DNA of 64,000 nt from Streptomyces aquilus (GCF_003955715.1 NZ_CP034463.1:3472001-3536000), one strand, 5' to 3'; positions 1-9,078 are shown, numbered from the stretch's first letter. A program made the numbers and translations. Notes: a model not told the origin generated them from the letters alone.

Positions 1-64
1 GGGGGTGGGCGTGGCCGTGATGGTGGCCGTGGCCCTCGGGCGACAGTGACGGACTACGTCAGCG

Positions 65-721
65 TCACTTCTCCGGGCACTCCTTCCACGCCAGGTGGTA
101 CACCGTGCTGATGTCGCCGTCCGTCGAGTCCATCGTCATGAAGCTGACCTTGTTCGCGGACGTCGACCCCGCCGCGACCCTCAGCTCCGTGTTGATGTTG
201 AAGTTGCGCTGGACTCCGCAGGGTGCCCAGACCAGTTGGGCCCAGTCGGTCGTGTCGGTGGCCTGCCAGTTGTCGTTGTAGGGGCCGTTGAAGGGGTGGG
301 AGCGGGACGCGGTGTTCGGGGAGCCCTGGAAGTAGTACGAGGCTCTCTGGGTGCCGGTCGCGCCGGACTGGAGGGCGGCGAAGCCTCGGTAGTCCGCGCT
401 GGCGATGGCGTACGTGAAGCCCTGAGGGACGTGGACGATGAGGTTCAGCTGGCAGTTCCTGCGGAACGCCGTCGGGTCCGAGCCGCCGCCCGCCTGGGCG
501 AGGTAGTCGCTGTACGTCACCGTGAAGGCCGTGTTGTCCTCGGAGACGGCCACCGCCGTCGTCCCGGCGGGGCAGCCGCTGCCGTTCACCGTCGCCACCT
601 TGATGACGATCTTGTCCGGCGGCGGGTCCTCGAACCCGCCGGACGAGGTGGCGGCCTGGGCCGGTAGTGCCGTGGTGAGCAGAGCGGCTACCGCACCGCT
701 CAGCAGGAGCCCACGAGTCAT
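65..721 (-). CDS. Secreted DUF4360-family protein
   Basis: A 218-residue exported protein. The start at 721 (MTRGLLLSG) has a GGAGAG ribosome site just upstream and begins a clear Sec signal peptide: a hydrophobic stretch followed by an ALPAQA cleavage region near residue 25. The mature part has conserved Cys residues and the aromatic, Asn-rich pattern of DUF4360 proteins, which are secreted and of unknown function. The reading frame continues upstream to 880, but that extension lacks a signal-like start and would bury the signal peptide. It is monocistronic; the Rrf2 gene behind it runs in the same direction. The family call rests on recognised sequence style rather than a search. Confidence 0.82.
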   Translation of the reverse strand: MTRGLLLSGAVAALLTTALPAQAATSSGGFEDPPPDKIVIKVATVNGSGCPAGTTAVAVSEDNTAFTVTYSDYLAQAGGGSDPTAFRRNCQLNLIVHVPQGFTYAIASADYRGFAALQSGATGTQRASYYFQGSPNTASRSHPFNGPYNDNWQATDTTDWAQLVWAPCGVQRNFNINTELRVAAGSTSANKVSFMTMDSTDGDISTVYHLAWKECPEK

Positions 722-898
722 GGTCTCTCCGTAACAGTTGGGGGGTGGCTGACGTGCCACCCGGACCGTAGGGACAGACCGGCGCCGCGGACAGGACGAA
801 CTCAAGCCATTCACAGGTGCGGTTTTCACAGCATCTTCACAGTGTCCGACCTCTGCCGATACGTGAGGACGGCGGCCCACAGCGCGGCCTCAGAACAC

Positions 899-1369
899 TC
901 AGGGGTTCTCCCAGGCCGCCGGCTCCGCCGCCAGCTGCTGCACCGGCGTCGGCAGTGCGTCCGCCGCGATGTCCGCGATCGACACGCCCTCCAGGATGCG
1001 GCGCACATTCGCGCGAAGAGCGATCCACAGGGGCAGGAGCGGCTGCGCCGAGCCCGTGTAGGCCAGGCCCGTCGGCCGTTCGCCCCGTACCGACACGATC
1101 GGGCCGTCGACCGCCCGGATCACGTCGGCCACCGTGATCTCGGCCGCGTCCCGGGCCAGCGTGTAGCCGCCGTTGCCGCCGCGCCTGCTGTCGACGACGC
1201 CTCCGCGGCGCAGGTCGCCGAGGATGCCTTCGAGGAACTTGTGCGGAATGTCCTGGGCGAGGGCGATGGTCTCCGCCTTCACGGGAGTCTTCACAGGTCC
1301 GCCGCCCTGTCGTACGGCGAGCTCCAGTACCGCTCGTACCGCGTAGTCCGCCCGTGCCGAGATCCTCAT
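899..1369 (-). CDS. Rrf2-family transcriptional regulator
   Basis: A 156-residue protein opening with MRISARADYAVRA, the typical Rrf2 N-terminus. An N-terminal winged helix follows, including the DIPHKFLEGIL recognition region and the SRRGGNGGY wing. Fe-S members such as NsrR and IscR carry three Cys after the wing; this protein has no cysteine at all, so it cannot bind a cluster in the usual way and more likely senses a metabolite or partner protein, as CymR does. A start at 1378 (MVRM) is also possible. It is divergent from the GH35-like gene with 93 bases between, so it could control that gene, but no operator was recognised. Confidence 0.88.
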   Translation of the reverse strand: MRISARADYAVRAVLELAVRQGGGPVKTPVKAETIALAQDIPHKFLEGILGDLRRGGVVDSRRGGNGGYTLARDAAEITVADVIRAVDGPIVSVRGERPTGLAYTGSAQPLLPLWIALRANVRRILEGVSIADIAADALPTPVQQLAAEPAAWENP

Positions 1370-1462
1370 ACGGACCATTGTGAGGCGTGCCGCCCCGGGC
1401 ATGGAGAATGGTCCCTCACTCGCGTCCCGGGAAACGCAGGCACAACAGGAGGCGACGCTCGC

Positions 1463-4093
1463 GTGGAGCTCAGCAGACGAACTTTCAGCACCCTCGCCGG
1501 TACGGCCGCGCTCGGCTTCGCGCTGACCGGCAGCGGCGGTGTGCTGCCGTCGCGGACGGGGCCCCGCGTCGTGCCCACGGGGCCGCCGCCGGCCCCGCCC
1601 GTCGCGGACGGCGCCGTCCACACGGTCGGCCACGACCGCTACTCCCTGCTCGTCGACGGCCGGCGGCTGGCGCTGTGGCCGGGCGAGATGCATCTGTTCC
1701 GGCTGCCGAGCCCGTCGCTGTGGCGGGACGTGCTGGAGAAGATGCGGGCGCACGGCTACAACGCCGTCAGCCTCTCCGTCGCCTGGAACTACCACTCCCC
1801 CGCCCCGGGCACGTACGACTTCACGGGCGTCCGCGACCTCGACCGCTTCCTGCGCACGGCCGCCGCCACCGGGCTGTACGTCGTGCTGCGCCCCGGCCCC
1901 CACCTCGGCGCCGACATCGACGCGGGCGGCCTCCCCGGCTGGCTGACGGCGACCGGGGGACACGCCCGGACCACCGACCCCGCCTATCTGGCGCACGCCG
2001 ACGAGTGGCTGACGCGGGTGAACGCCATCGCCGCCCGGCACCTCTACACCAAGGGCAGGGGCACGGTCCTGCTGTACGAGCTGGAGCAGGCGCCGGACAC
2101 CGCCTACGTCACCCACCTCCGCAAGAAGGTGCGGGCCGACGGCATCGACGTACCCCTGTCCGTGCCGCAGACCCCCCTCACCCGGCTCCACCGTCCGGCG
2201 ATGGCCTACGGCGGGACGTCCTGGGGCTGGCTGCCCGCGCCGCAGGTCGCCACGACGTCGTACGACAGGGACGCGGCACTCGGCGCGGGGCGGCTGGGCG
2301 CCGTCCCGCTCGCGCCGGTCCACCAGCTCGGCCAGCTGCTGCGGACCGTGCCGGACTTCGCCAAGCTGGACCGCAGGAGGAACGTCGCCTCTCCCGGCGG
2401 CCGACTCGAGGTGGAGCACCTGGTCAACCGGGACACCGACTCCCAGACCTACGTCGTGCGCAACGACTCCGCCAAGGCGGTGTCCACCCCGCTGCCGCGC
2501 GCCGGGATCGAGGTGCCGGTCAACGTCCGGCCGGGTGACACCAAGGTGCTCAGCACGCAACTCAAGCTGGGCGGGCGGACGTTGAAGTACGCCACCGCCC
2601 AGCTCATGCTGTTCGTCTCCGCCGGGCGGCAGGACATCGCCGTGTTCTCGGGGCGGTACGGCGACATGGCACAGGTCGTCGTGGAGTGCCCGGAGGAGCC
2701 GACGGCGACCCGGCTCGACGCGGAACCGGCGTGGATCTACGACCGTGGCCTGCTGCGGGTGACCTGCCCGCTCGGCGTCGGCGAGCTGGCCCGCGTGAAG
2801 GTGGAGAACGGCGGTTCCGACCGGCCGTTGCTGCTGCTGTTCGCCGACGACACGACCGCGCTGCGGCTGTGGCCGTACGAGACGCCGTCCGGGTCGGGGC
2901 TGGTGTACGGCCCCTCGCTGGTGCGGGACGTCCGGCTGAAGGACGACACGGTCCATCTCACCGGCGACACCACCAAGTTGACCGGCCTGGAGGTGTGGGG
3001 CCCGCGCGGCATCGAGCAGGTCACCTGGAACGAGCGGCCGGTGCCCTCCCGGATCAGCGCCACGTTCAGTCTGCTCGCCCTGAAGCCCCTGCCCGGCCAG
3101 GGCCCGGTGCCGCTCCCGGCCCTCGGCGGCTGGCGGCGACAGGACGAGAACCCGGAGTCCGCACCGGACTTCGACGACTCGGCGTGGGTGAAGGCCGACA
3201 AGAAGACCTCCTTCAGCACCACCCCCGTCCCCGACGGACAGCCCGTCCTCTTCGCCGACGACTACGGCTTCCACTACGGCGACGTCTGGTACCGGGGACA
3301 CGTCACCGACGCCGAGGGCCTCGCATCCGTCTCCCTCGCCTACAGCACCGGCACCCAGGGGCTGTTGATGGCCTGGCTGGACGGGAAACCGCTCGGCACG
3401 CACCGGATGCCGGTACCGGACGCCGGGTCCGCCCGCAAGGGCACCTGGACCGCCACGGCCACCTTCGACGTACCGGAGAAGCTGCGAAAGCGCGCGGAGC
3501 ATGTGCTGTCCGTGCTCGTCCGGCGGATGGCGCACGACGTGGACGACACGTCCCTCGACACCCACAAGGCGGCCCGCGGCCTGACGTCGGCGCACTTCAA
3601 GGGCGCGTCAGCGAAGGTGAGTTGGCGACTCCAGGGGTCCGGCGCGGCCGACCCTGTGCGCGGGCCGCTCAACAACGGCGGGCTGTACGGCGAGCGGGAG
3701 GGCTGGCACCTGCCCGCCTTCGACGACCGGGCGTGGGAGACCGTGAAGCTGCCGCGCGCCGACCGCCGCCAGGGCGTGACCTGGTACCGGACCGGCTTCC
3801 GGCTCTCCGTCCCCACCGGCGTCGACGCCTCGGTCGGACTCACCCTCGACGACGATCCGAAGCGTGCCTACCGGGTGCAGGTCTTCCTCAACGGCTGGAA
3901 CATGGGCCAGTACGTCAACGACGCCGGCCCCCGGCACCCCTTCGTCCTGCCGAACGGCATCCTGCGCACCCGGGGCACCAACTCCCTCGCCCTGGCGGTC
4001 CTTTCGGACGGCACGACGGAGGCGGGCCCCAAGGACGTACGGCTGACCCTGCTGGGCGCGTCGGCGGGCGGGGTGCCGGTGGAGAACGTCTGA
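1463..4093 (+). CDS. GH35 beta-galactosidase-like secreted protein, probably non-catalytic
   Basis: 876 residues. The GTG start at 1463 has an AGGAGG box 10 bases upstream; the frame is open back to 842 without support. The N-terminus (SRRTFSTLAG, then a hydrophobic stretch) looks like a TAT or Sec signal. Residues ~55-225 follow the GH35 barrel (HLFRLPSPSLWRDVLEKM, RPGPHLGADID), and the C-terminus carries jelly-roll domains ending in FLNGWNMGQYVND. Catalytic features are missing. The region that should hold the Asn-Glu acid/base dyad reads YELEQAPD (residues 205-212), and after DGIDVPL (~residue 232) the sequence jumps to YGGTSWGW (~249), skipping the ~100 residues that contain the nucleophile Glu. 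It is convergent with the GH51 gene. It is probably a glycan-binding remnant or pseudoenzyme. Confidence 0.85.
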   Translation: MELSRRTFSTLAGTAALGFALTGSGGVLPSRTGPRVVPTGPPPAPPVADGAVHTVGHDRYSLLVDGRRLALWPGEMHLFRLPSPSLWRDVLEKMRAHGYNAVSLSVAWNYHSPAPGTYDFTGVRDLDRFLRTAAATGLYVVLRPGPHLGADIDAGGLPGWLTATGGHARTTDPAYLAHADEWLTRVNAIAARHLYTKGRGTVLLYELEQAPDTAYVTHLRKKVRADGIDVPLSVPQTPLTRLHRPAMAYGGTSWGWLPAPQVATTSYDRDAALGAGRLGAVPLAPVHQLGQLLRTVPDFAKLDRRRNVASPGGRLEVEHLVNRDTDSQTYVVRNDSAKAVSTPLPRAGIEVPVNVRPGDTKVLSTQLKLGGRTLKYATAQLMLFVSAGRQDIAVFSGRYGDMAQVVVECPEEPTATRLDAEPAWIYDRGLLRVTCPLGVGELARVKVENGGSDRPLLLLFADDTTALRLWPYETPSGSGLVYGPSLVRDVRLKDDTVHLTGDTTKLTGLEVWGPRGIEQVTWNERPVPSRISATFSLLALKPLPGQGPVPLPALGGWRRQDENPESAPDFDDSAWVKADKKTSFSTTPVPDGQPVLFADDYGFHYGDVWYRGHVTDAEGLASVSLAYSTGTQGLLMAWLDGKPLGTHRMPVPDAGSARKGTWTATATFDVPEKLRKRAEHVLSVLVRRMAHDVDDTSLDTHKAARGLTSAHFKGASAKVSWRLQGSGAADPVRGPLNNGGLYGEREGWHLPAFDDRAWETVKLPRADRRQGVTWYRTGFRLSVPTGVDASVGLTLDDDPKRAYRVQVFLNGWNMGQYVNDAGPRHPFVLPNGILRTRGTNSLALAVLSDGTTEAGPKDVRLTLLGASAGGVPVENV

Positions 4094-4104
4094 GCAATGG
4101 CCTG

Positions 4105-5616
4105 TCAGGCCAACCGGATCACGTTCCACGACAGCGGTTCGAGGACGGCGGTCAGAGTGCCGTCCGTGAGGACGGTGCCCTCGACCGCGTGCGGGGCGAC
4201 CCGCTCGGGCTCGGCGAGGGTGTTGCGGGCGTCCGGGTCGGCGTCGGCGAGGGCGCTGTGCTCGACGACGGACGTCAGGTTCAGGGCGCCCAGGGCGACT
4301 TCGAGGGGCAGCGCCTCCGTCCGGCTGCGGTTCACGGCGAAGACGGTGACCGAGCCGTCCTCCGCGCGCACGGCGGTGGCGTGCAGCAGGTCGGTCTCGC
4401 CGTACTTCTCGGTGGTGTACGTCGGGGAGTCGACCCGTACGTCGAGGACCTCGCCGCGGCCGTACCGGGAGGCCTGCGCGAACGGGAAGAACGTCGTCTG
4501 CCGCCAGGCCGGGCCGCCCGGCTCGGTCATGATCGGCGCGATCACGTTGACGAGCTGCGCGAGGCAGGCGACGGTGACGCGGTCGGCGTGCCGGAGCAGG
4601 GCGATGAGGAGGGAGCCGAAGACGACGGCGTCGGTGACGCTGTAGTTGTCCTCCAGCAGGCGGGGGGCCTCCGCCCAGTCCCGGGCGTCGGAGTTCTCGA
4701 TCTCGTGCCAGTCCGAGACGTACCAGACGTTCCACTCGTCGAAGGAGAGGTTGATCTTCTTCTTGGACTTGAGCTTCGCGCCGATGTGGTCGGCGGTCGC
4801 CACCACGTTCTCGATGAAGGACTCCATGTCGACGGCGGAGGCCAGGAAGGAGTCGATGTCGCCGTTCTCGGGCTGGTAGTAGGCGTGCAGCGAGATGTAG
4901 TCGACGAGTTCGTACGTCTCGGCGAGGACGGTCGCCTCCCACTCGGCGAACGTCGGCATGGACTGGCTGGAGGAGCCGCAGGCGACGAGTTCGACGTTCG
5001 GGTCGATCTGGCGCATCGCGCGGGCCGTCTCGGCGGCGAGGCGGCCGTACTCCGTCGCCGTCTTGTGACCGGTCTGCCAGGGACCGTCCATCTCGTTGCC
5101 GAGACACCAGAGGCCGATGCCGAAGGGGTCCTTGTCGCCGTGCGCGGCACGGAGGTCCGCGAGGGCGGTGCCGGACGGGTGGTTGGCGTACTCCTGGAGT
5201 TCGAGGGCCTCGGCGACGCCCCTGGTGCCGAGGTTGAGGGCCATCATGGGCTCGGCCTGGGGGCCGACCTTGCGGAGGAAGCCGATGTACTCCGACAGGC
5301 CGAAGCGGTTCGTCTCCGTGGAGCGCCAGGCGAGGTCGAGGCGGCGGGGGCGGTCCTCCACCGGGCCGACGGAGTCCTCCCACTTGTAGCCCGACACGAA
5401 GTTGCCGCCGGGATAGCGGATGGCGGTGACGCCGAGTTCGCGGACGAGTGCGAGGACGTCCTGGCGGATGCCGTCCTCGTCGGCGGTGGGGTGGTCGGGT
5501 TCGAAGATGCCGGTGTAGACGCAGCGGCCGAGGTGTTCGACGAAGGAGCCGAAGACGCGGGGGTTGACGTGGCCGATCTTGAAGGCGGGGTCGAGGGTGA
5601 AGCGAGCGGTGTGCAT
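4105..5616 (-). CDS. Alpha-L-arabinofuranosidase, GH51
   Basis: A 503-residue protein without a signal peptide, expected to be intracellular, releasing terminal alpha-L-arabinofuranose from arabino-oligosaccharides. The barrel begins at the N-terminus (RVFGSFVEHLGRCVYTG). The acid/base Glu is E175 in CLGNEMDG, and the nucleophile is E294 in SFDEWNVW. Length and both motifs are normal for the family, so it should be active. It is monocistronic, with a good promoter at 5691-5719 and a repeated motif between promoter and start that looks like an operator. The 11-base gap to the convergent GH35-like gene leaves no room for a separate terminator. Confidence 0.95.
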   Translation of the reverse strand: MHTARFTLDPAFKIGHVNPRVFGSFVEHLGRCVYTGIFEPDHPTADEDGIRQDVLALVRELGVTAIRYPGGNFVSGYKWEDSVGPVEDRPRRLDLAWRSTETNRFGLSEYIGFLRKVGPQAEPMMALNLGTRGVAEALELQEYANHPSGTALADLRAAHGDKDPFGIGLWCLGNEMDGPWQTGHKTATEYGRLAAETARAMRQIDPNVELVACGSSSQSMPTFAEWEATVLAETYELVDYISLHAYYQPENGDIDSFLASAVDMESFIENVVATADHIGAKLKSKKKINLSFDEWNVWYVSDWHEIENSDARDWAEAPRLLEDNYSVTDAVVFGSLLIALLRHADRVTVACLAQLVNVIAPIMTEPGGPAWRQTTFFPFAQASRYGRGEVLDVRVDSPTYTTEKYGETDLLHATAVRAEDGSVTVFAVNRSRTEALPLEVALGALNLTSVVEHSALADADPDARNTLAEPERVAPHAVEGTVLTDGTLTAVLEPLSWNVIRLA

Positions 5617-5625
5617 GTTCGCCTT

Positions 5626-5661
5626 TCAGGGCTTGTTCGGCATGTTCAGTACGTTCGGCAT
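5626..5661 (-). promoter_or_regulatory. GAAC repeats in the arabinofuranosidase leader (operator candidate)
   Basis: Read on the minus strand, the leader holds ATGCCGAAC twice, 18 bases apart, with CTGAAC between, so GAAC recurs every 9 bases; a further GCGAAC precedes the start codon. This lies about 25-60 bases downstream of the promoter at 5691-5719, a usual place for a repressor roadblock site. By chance or design the same bases encode an 11-codon reading frame (MPNVLNMPNKP, stop), 9 bases from the gene start and without a ribosome site. Operator is the preferred reading. Confidence 0.4.
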
Positions 5662-5690
5662 TTCGAAGAGTGCCCGTAACCTCGAACGGG

Positions 5691-5719
5691 ACCGTAGAGA
5701 GGAAGCACTTGCCAGTCAA
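5691..5719 (-). promoter_or_regulatory. Predicted housekeeping promoter of the GH51 gene
   Basis: On the minus strand there is TTGACT (5714-5719), exactly 17 bases, then TACGGT (5691-5696). This matches the HrdB-type consensus and points at the arabinofuranosidase start, giving a leader of about 65 bases. Confidence 0.7.
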
Positions 5720-5852
5720 TGGTCCGCACGGGATTTCCAGCACCCGGGCGATCGTTCCCACTTACTTGAACCGTCATCGGAACCCATGACGTGAACACTC
5801 CCCGCCGCGTACTCTCGGACGAACTGCCGTGCGGTGGTGAGAAGGGGGATCG

Positions 5853-6449
5853 ATGGACATCGCGGGCGCGCGCACCCGAGCGGGGCGGATCGCCGCGGCG
5901 CTGCGGCGGGCGAGAAGCGGTTCCGCGATGCGTGATCTGGCGGGCGAGCTCGGCGCCGCCGTGCGGGCCAGACCGCGGCCCCCGGCCGGGGTGCGCGAGG
6001 TGTGCCGGGCGCTGTGCGAGGCGATGAGCGTCCGCCGCGGCGGGCGGCCCGTGGAGCTGCGGTTCGAGCGGTTTCCCGACGAGATCGAGGTGACCGGCCT
6101 GTGGGTGGAGTTCCAGGACTTCGACCTGGTCATCGTCGAGGAGCGGGCCGAGGCGGTGCAGCAACTGGTCATCCTCGGGCATGAACTGTGGCATCTGCAC
6201 GCCGGCCACCGGCACGGCGTCGGCCCGGCCGCGGCCCGCGCGCTGGCGGGCGAGCCCGACTGGAAGGACGCCCTGACCGTCGCCGCCCGCGACGGCTCCC
6301 GGCAGACGGACGAGGCCGAGGCGGACGACTTCGGACACCGTCTCGCCGCCGTCTTCCGGCCCTATCTGTCGGGCCACGGCGGCCGGCGGCACCTCGCGCC
6401 GCTGGAGCGGTCCATGGGCTATCGCGGACGCCGGGGCACGGACCGGTGA
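5853..6449 (+). CDS. ImmA/IrrE-like zinc metalloprotease-fold protein
   Basis: 198 residues. A basic N-terminal ~50 residues precede a domain with the zinc motif HELWH (H110, E111, H114) followed by HAGH, and an Asp/Glu-rich helix (DEAEADDFG) that could supply the third ligand. This is the ImmA/IrrE arrangement, whose members cleave or control repressors in mobile elements and stress responses. In Streptomyces such proteins are often annotated as a toxin component. A GAAGGGGG ribosome site lies just before the ATG. It is first in a tight three-gene operon, with its stop overlapping the next start as GTGA. The XRE-type regulator that often accompanies this family is not adjacent here. Confidence 0.8.
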   Translation: MDIAGARTRAGRIAAALRRARSGSAMRDLAGELGAAVRARPRPPAGVREVCRALCEAMSVRRGGRPVELRFERFPDEIEVTGLWVEFQDFDLVIVEERAEAVQQLVILGHELWHLHAGHRHGVGPAAARALAGEPDWKDALTVAARDGSRQTDEAEADDFGHRLAAVFRPYLSGHGGRRHLAPLERSMGYRGRRGTDR

Positions 6450-7669
6450 GCAGCACCCTCGCCGCCGGAAACCTCCTCAGCGGGATGTACGTCTCCTTCT
6501 GGCTCCCCACCGCCGTGCTGACCGCCGCCCTGGCGATCAAGCTGCCCAGCATCCTCAAGCTGTGGCGGGACCCGCTGCTGCGGGCCGTCGGCGGCCTGCT
6601 GCTGTTCGCCTGCGCGGTGTTCGTCTTCGCGGCCCCCTCCACCATCGCCTGGACCAACCGCGTCACCGGGGTCCCCAACATCGCCGCGCCCTGGGTGTAC
6701 TCGCTGCTGACCGCGCTGTGCGCGTCCTGGCTGCTGCTGGTCGTGCACTGGCGCAACGGCCGTACCGAACGCCACGCCCAGACCCGCCGCGCGACCCGCT
6801 GGGTGGTCGCCGTCTACGCGGCCGTCGTCGCCGCGCTGTGGATCCTGTTCGCGCTCGCCGACGTGCCCGTGGAACAGATCCGGGACCTGGACACGTACTA
6901 CGCCTCGACGCCCTTCATGCGGGAGCTGATCCTCCTCTACCTGACCGCGCACACCGTGGCCAGCCTGGTCACGTCCCGGCTGGTGTGGAACTGGATCCGC
7001 ACCGACGGCCTCGACGCCTGGCTGCGCTGGGGACTGCGCTTCCTCGGGATCGGCTTCGCGACGAACCTGCTGTTCAGCGCCGCCAAGCTCACGGCGGTGG
7101 CGGCCCGTTGGACCGGGCACGACCTGGACTGGCTGAACACCAACGTGGCGCCCTCGGCCGCCTGCATCGCCGCCACGTTCGTCGCGGTCGGCTTCATCGT
7201 GCCGCACGCCGGCCAGTACCTCCAGGAGCGCTGGCTGGTCCGCCACCGCCACCGCGGCCTCGCGCCGCTGGCCCGCCTCATGCGGACCGTCGCGGGCGGC
7301 CGCGAGCCGCTCGGCCTGCGGGCGACGCCCGAGATGCGGCTCATCCGCCGCGAGACCTTCATCCGCGACACCCTCCTCCAACTCGCCCGCCGCCTCGACG
7401 AGGACCTGCGGACCCGGTCCTACGACGCCGCCCTCGCCCTCGGCTTCCCGCCCGGCCGCGCGCAGGCCCTCGCCTCGGCCGTGACGATCCTGGACGCGGT
7501 GGAGGCCGAGCGCCGCTCCCCCGACGGCGGCGGCACCAGCGCCCCCGACACCACCTACCTGCTGCAGGAGATCCAGGCCGTGTCCCAGGCCCTGCGCAAG
7601 CCCGAGGAGATCAAGGCGGTACGCGCCCGCGCGGCCGTCCCGGCAGAGAGCATGTCCACGCATGACTGA
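6446..7669 (+). CDS. Multipass membrane protein, MAB_1171c/DUF6545 family
   Basis: 407 residues from a GTG start that overlaps the upstream stop (GTGA). The first ~250 residues contain about seven hydrophobic segments, alternating with short basic loops. The C-terminal third is soluble and Arg-rich (RRETFIRDTLLQLARRLDEDLR). The order ImmA-like protein, seven-span membrane protein, FAD oxidoreductase recurs in actinobacteria, and this membrane protein is usually called a putative transporter of the MAB_1171c type. Substrate unknown; seven spans plus a cytosolic tail would suit a receptor equally well. It overlaps the next gene by 8 bases. Confidence 0.78.
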   Translation: MSSTLAAGNLLSGMYVSFWLPTAVLTAALAIKLPSILKLWRDPLLRAVGGLLLFACAVFVFAAPSTIAWTNRVTGVPNIAAPWVYSLLTALCASWLLLVVHWRNGRTERHAQTRRATRWVVAVYAAVVAALWILFALADVPVEQIRDLDTYYASTPFMRELILLYLTAHTVASLVTSRLVWNWIRTDGLDAWLRWGLRFLGIGFATNLLFSAAKLTAVAARWTGHDLDWLNTNVAPSAACIAATFVAVGFIVPHAGQYLQERWLVRHRHRGLAPLARLMRTVAGGREPLGLRATPEMRLIRRETFIRDTLLQLARRLDEDLRTRSYDAALALGFPPGRAQALASAVTILDAVEAERRSPDGGGTSAPDTTYLLQEIQAVSQALRKPEEIKAVRARAAVPAESMSTHD

Positions 7670-9074
7670 AGCTCCGTCCCCCGTCAGAACCGCCGTAGTC
7701 CTGGGGGGATCCCACACCGGCATGCTCGTGGCCGCCGCCCTGGCCGGGCTCGCCGAGCGGGTCGTCGTCGTGGAGCGCGACGAACTGCCCGTGGCGCCCG
7801 CGCCCCGCAAGGGGCTGCCGCAGGCCCGGCACGCCCACATGCTGTGGTCGGGCGGTGTGCGCGCGCTGGAGGAACTCCTGCCCGGCGTCACCGCGGAACT
7901 CCGCGCCGCCGGGGCCCGCCGGGCGCCGGTCACCACGGACATGGTCGTGCTGTCGGCGCACGGCTGGTTCCGCCGCTGGCCGGAGTCCCACCACGTCCTC
8001 CTCGCCGGACGCGACCTGTTCGACGCGACGGTCCGGGCCCGGGTCCTCGCCGACGAACGCGTCGAACTCCTCGACGGCACCGAGGTGCTGGAGCTGGTCG
8101 GCAGCTCCGAGGCGGTCACCGGGGTGCGGGTGCGCGGGCGCGACGGACGGGAGCGGACCCTCGACGCGGGGCTGGTCGTGGACGCGAGCGGGCGGGGCTC
8201 GGGCGCGCCCCGCTGGCTCACGGAGCTCGGCCTGCCCGCGCCGGAGCAGCGCGAGGTCGACTCCGGCTTGGCCTACGCGAGCCGGCTGTATCTCGCCCCC
8301 GAGCAGGCCCGCGACGGCTTCCCGGTCGTCAACGTCCAGTCCGACGCCCGCGGCGACGGTCCCGGCCGCGCGGGCTTCCTGCTGCCCATCGAGAACGGCC
8401 GCTGGATCGTCACCCTCAACGGCACCCGCGGCGGCGAACCGACCTCCGCGAACGCCTCCGGCGACGACTTCGCACGCTTCGCCCGCGAGGAGCTACGGCA
8501 CCCGCTCATCGGCCAACTCCTGGACCGCGCCGAGCCGTTGTCCGACGTGGCGTTCACGCGGACGACGGTCAACCGGCGGTACTTCTACGAGCGGATGCCC
8601 GCGTGGCCCGACCACTTCACCGTCCTGGGCGACGCGTTGGCCGCGTACAACCCGGTGTACGGGCACGGGCTGGCCGTGGGGGCGCAGAGTGCCGTGATCC
8701 TTCGGGATGTCGTACGGCGGCACGGATGGGGGGCGCCGGGGGTGTCCCGTCGGGTGCAGAAGGCGGTGGCCCGCCCGGTGGGGGCGGCGTGGGACCTCGC
8801 GACCGGGCAGGACGTGTTCTATCCCGGCGCGACGGAGGAGGGGCCCACGGGGCGGGACCGGCTCGTGGCCGCGTACGTGGATCGGCTGATGTACACGGCC
8901 ACGGGGAACGGGCGGATCGCCCGCCGGGTCACTGACGTCACGTCGTTGGAGCGGCGGGCGGAGGTGTTGTTGGCGCCGTCTGTTTTGTTGGCGGCGTTGG
9001 TGGGGCCGTTGAAGGCGACGCTTGCTGAACCGCCTTTGACTGCGGAGGAGTTGAAGGCGGCGGGGATTCAGTAG
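7662..9074 (+). CDS. FAD-dependent oxidoreductase (monooxygenase-like)
   Basis: 470 residues. The N-terminal Rossmann motif reads VVLGGSHTGMLVAAAL, a GxGxxG variant, followed by the acidic ribose-binding end VVVVERDELP. The usual second FAD motif is seen as DHFTVLGDALAAYNPVYGHG (~residues 318-337), typical of geranylgeranyl-reductase, tryptophan-halogenase and PHBH-like flavoproteins. The halogenase WxWxIP signature is not seen. Substrate unknown. It is the last gene of the ImmA-like/membrane-protein operon and overlaps its neighbour by 8 bases, so it is likely made in step with it. Confidence 0.85.
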   Translation: MTEAPSPVRTAVVLGGSHTGMLVAAALAGLAERVVVVERDELPVAPAPRKGLPQARHAHMLWSGGVRALEELLPGVTAELRAAGARRAPVTTDMVVLSAHGWFRRWPESHHVLLAGRDLFDATVRARVLADERVELLDGTEVLELVGSSEAVTGVRVRGRDGRERTLDAGLVVDASGRGSGAPRWLTELGLPAPEQREVDSGLAYASRLYLAPEQARDGFPVVNVQSDARGDGPGRAGFLLPIENGRWIVTLNGTRGGEPTSANASGDDFARFAREELRHPLIGQLLDRAEPLSDVAFTRTTVNRRYFYERMPAWPDHFTVLGDALAAYNPVYGHGLAVGAQSAVILRDVVRRHGWGAPGVSRRVQKAVARPVGAAWDLATGQDVFYPGATEEGPTGRDRLVAAYVDRLMYTATGNGRIARRVTDVTSLERRAEVLLAPSVLLAALVGPLKATLAEPPLTAEELKAAGIQ

Positions 9075-9078
9075 TTCG

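Noticed and set aside
1379..3595. A long minus-strand frame continuing upstream of the Rrf2 protein.
   Set aside because: The extension is compositionally antisense to the GH35-like gene and the Rrf2 N-terminus (MRISARADYAVRA) clearly begins at 1369.
5626..5661. A functional 11-codon leader peptide gene.
   Set aside because: There is no ribosome site and the pattern is explained better by repeated operator half-sites; kept only as a note in the regulatory entry.
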